Of a stretch of 22,740 nucleotides of DNA, positions 21,651 to 22,740 are shown piece by piece. The translations under genes and the position numbers were made by a program. Each line of letters starts with the position of its first letter. Positions within the stretch are counted from its first letter, which is position 1. The notes beneath the pieces are model-generated. The model was not told where the DNA came from. It worked only from the letters and a program-made list of their open reading frames with translations, and made no database searches. Source of the stretch: UBA4742 sp002403895 (GTDB lineage Bacteria > Actinomycetota > Acidimicrobiia > Acidimicrobiales > Acidimicrobilacustridaceae); the NCBI GenBank assembly GCA_036823295.1, contig DAISGD010000052.1, forward strand, positions 1 to 22,740, given 5' to 3'.

Positions 21651-22517
21651 TCACTGAATACAGGGGCGCTTCCCCGGCCGCAGTTGGTCGATGTGGAAGG
21701 TCGTGGTCGCGCAGTCCCACACGATCAGGTTGTCGATCGATGCCGATCCGAAGTTGATCCGGTCGATTCCGAGCAGAGAAATCGTCGATCCGGGCGAAAG
21801 GGCTGGGAAGGTTGGGGGACACCCCGGGGCGATCTGCCAGAGGCTCGAGACCAGCACGCCGTCGAGAAATATGGCCAGCCCTCGCGTTCCGTCGTCGATG
21901 CCGGCGAGGCCCCGACTGTCCCAAATCAGCGCGTAGTGATGCCAGGTGTGAACGGCCGAGCCGAGCACATCCTCGTACCGGTTCCCGCCGAATCCGCTCG
22001 TCGATGTCAACTGGCACTTACCGGCACCGCCGGTGAGCCCACCGCCGGCGAGCCCGTTGTTGTCGGTGAAGCTCATCCCCCAGCCGAAACTGTCTGTCGC
22101 GGCATCGTTGGCGGCGACGAAGGTGGGCTGCCCGCCCCCGCCGCCCTGAATCCCACCCTGAAATGCCGGGCCGAGCTGTGCCCAGAACTCGATGGTCCCC
22201 CGCTCGTTGTTGATCACCGACGCTGGGAAGGTGAGCCCGAAAGGCTGGGAGAAATCGGCAGTGAACGCATTCCCGAACCTTCCCTGCGTAAATCCTCCGG
22301 TCGTGAGGGTGCCCGCGGGCCCGACCCGGCTATGCGCTATGGCACGGCTGCCGTCGAGGGTGTTCCACAACACCACATGCGCTTTCGGAGGTTTCGGAGG
22401 CTTCTGCTTGTCGGCACTGGAGGCTGTGCCCGGCGTGAGCACGAGGCTCATCACTGCGGCAAGCACAACGAACGGTGCGAGCATACGCGAACTAATTCCC
22501 CTCGATTTCCACGCCAT
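21651..22517 (-). CDS. Secreted LamG/concanavalin-A-like domain protein
   Basis: The 288-residue protein begins with a signal peptide: basic start, hydrophobic core about 13-28, probable cut after TASSA at 35. A Lys/Pro linker and one jelly-roll domain (about 48-275) of the LamG/laminin_G_3 type follow. Typical features are GRFGNAFTADFSQPFGLTFP, RGTIEFWAQLGP, TWHHYALIWDSR, LAIFLDGVLVSS and the closing strand ASIDNLIVWD. Such domains bind glycans or protein surfaces; no catalytic motif is seen. ATG 22517 has GAGG six bases upstream. The gene uses codons rare in its neighbours (for example ATA TTT for Ile-Phe in LAIFLDG) and its upstream region is AT-richer, hinting at a different origin. Confidence 0.8.
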   Translation of the reverse strand: MAWKSRGISSRMLAPFVVLAAVMSLVLTPGTASSADKQKPPKPPKAHVVLWNTLDGSRAIAHSRVGPAGTLTTGGFTQGRFGNAFTADFSQPFGLTFPASVINNERGTIEFWAQLGPAFQGGIQGGGGGQPTFVAANDAATDSFGWGMSFTDNNGLAGGGLTGGAGKCQLTSTSGFGGNRYEDVLGSAVHTWHHYALIWDSRGLAGIDDGTRGLAIFLDGVLVSSLWQIAPGCPPTFPALSPGSTISLLGIDRINFGSASIDNLIVWDCATTTFHIDQLRPGKRPCIQ

Positions 22518-22690
22518 GACGGACCTCGCTCCTTGTCGTACCTACATCAGCATTGGCTGTTTTGTACGAACCCCAATTTCACCGTACGCCCGAGATTGCG
22601 GCGCGTCTATACGTCCCCCGTAGGGACCCTCGCCCTGGCCCGCGCCCGCCGCCCGAAGGTGACCATGGCGCTGACCAGGGGAGGTACGGG
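22518..22690. other. Non-coding gap between tRNA-Pro and the LamG-like gene
   Basis: The gap is AT-richer next to the LamG-like gene. It holds a small inverted repeat, GTCCC-CCGTA-GGGAC (22613-22627), without a T-run on either side. I see no gene here. It should contain the promoter of the LamG-like gene, but no convincing -10/-35 pair stands out. Confidence 0.4.
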
Positions 22691-22740
22691 TCGGGCTGGC
22701 GGGATTCGAACCCACGACCTCTTCGTCCCGAACGAAGCGC
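22691..22740 (-). tRNA. tRNA-Pro (anticodon CGG), 3' part
   Basis: The minus strand shows an anticodon arm CTTCG-TTCGGGA-CGAAG with anticodon CGG (complement of 22728-22730), reading the proline codon CCG. A T-arm GTGGG-TTCGAAT-CCCGC and the 3' acceptor strand CAGCCCG with discriminator A at 22691 follow. The next bases are CCC, so a full CCA end is not encoded. The D-arm and 5' acceptor strand lie beyond the right edge. Confidence 0.92.

Noticed and set aside
22613..22627. Inverted repeat GTCCC-CCGTA-GGGAC as a terminator
   Set aside because: The stem is only five pairs with no T-run on either strand, and it lies between a tRNA and a gene start, so no function can be assigned.
1..22740. CRISPR arrays, insertion sequences, prophage or restriction genes
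   Set aside because: No spaced direct repeats, transposase or integrase motifs, or terminal inverted repeats were found on reading both strands.

Overview
The window is GC-rich (about 70% by eye) and densely coded. Gene overlaps of the ATGA/GTGA kind are common, GTG starts are frequent, and several genes seem to lack a leader. These traits, with a MeaA-type ethylmalonyl-CoA mutase, lysC with an internal beta-subunit start, and membrane-anchored prolyl isomerases, point to an actinobacterium, possibly of the Acidimicrobiia (inferred). There is no CRISPR array, insertion sequence, phage gene or rRNA. One partial tRNA-Pro lies at the right edge.

Layout. 1-1720 (minus): a degenerate GGDEF protein overlaps a multi-pass membrane sensor protein that runs off the left edge. 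1845-6243: ethylmalonyl-CoA mutase (minus), a divergent MOSC protein (plus), then 3-hydroxybutyryl-CoA dehydrogenase followed by leucyl/phenylalanyl-tRNA-protein transferase (minus). 6310-10132 (minus): a tightly overlapped five-gene redox operon. In transcription order it holds a short membrane-anchored Ser/Thr-rich protein, an ApbE flavin transferase, a ferric-reductase-like haem membrane protein with an exported beta-rich domain, a NuoF-like flavoprotein and a small ferredoxin. 10276-11492 (plus): a coupled pair of apparently degenerate enzymes, one methyltransferase-like and one S51-peptidase-like.

11519-14026 (minus): three consecutive membrane-anchored peptidyl-prolyl isomerases (cyclophilin-like, FKBP, cyclophilin). 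Divergent from them, 14096-16399 (plus) carries aspartate kinase and aspartate-semialdehyde dehydrogenase, the first two steps of the Lys/Thr/Met branch. 16396-16709 holds the tail of a MazG-like gene and an AT-richer patch. Then come a GGDEF-EAL c-di-GMP enzyme (plus), a GNAT-like protein of unknown function (minus), a class C beta-lactamase-fold serine hydrolase (plus), a VOC-fold protein (minus) and a secreted LamG-like protein (minus).

The most interesting part is the redox operon. It looks like a route from cytosolic NAD(P)H or ferredoxin through membrane haem to an extracytoplasmic flavin carrier. However, the gene in the carrier's usual place keeps only the membrane anchor and linker, while the ApbE enzyme that would load FMN is intact. 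A second recurring theme is enzymes that have lost catalytic residues next to intact neighbours. A third is a repeated TANNNT box 6-8 bases before start codons, which suggests leaderless transcripts.
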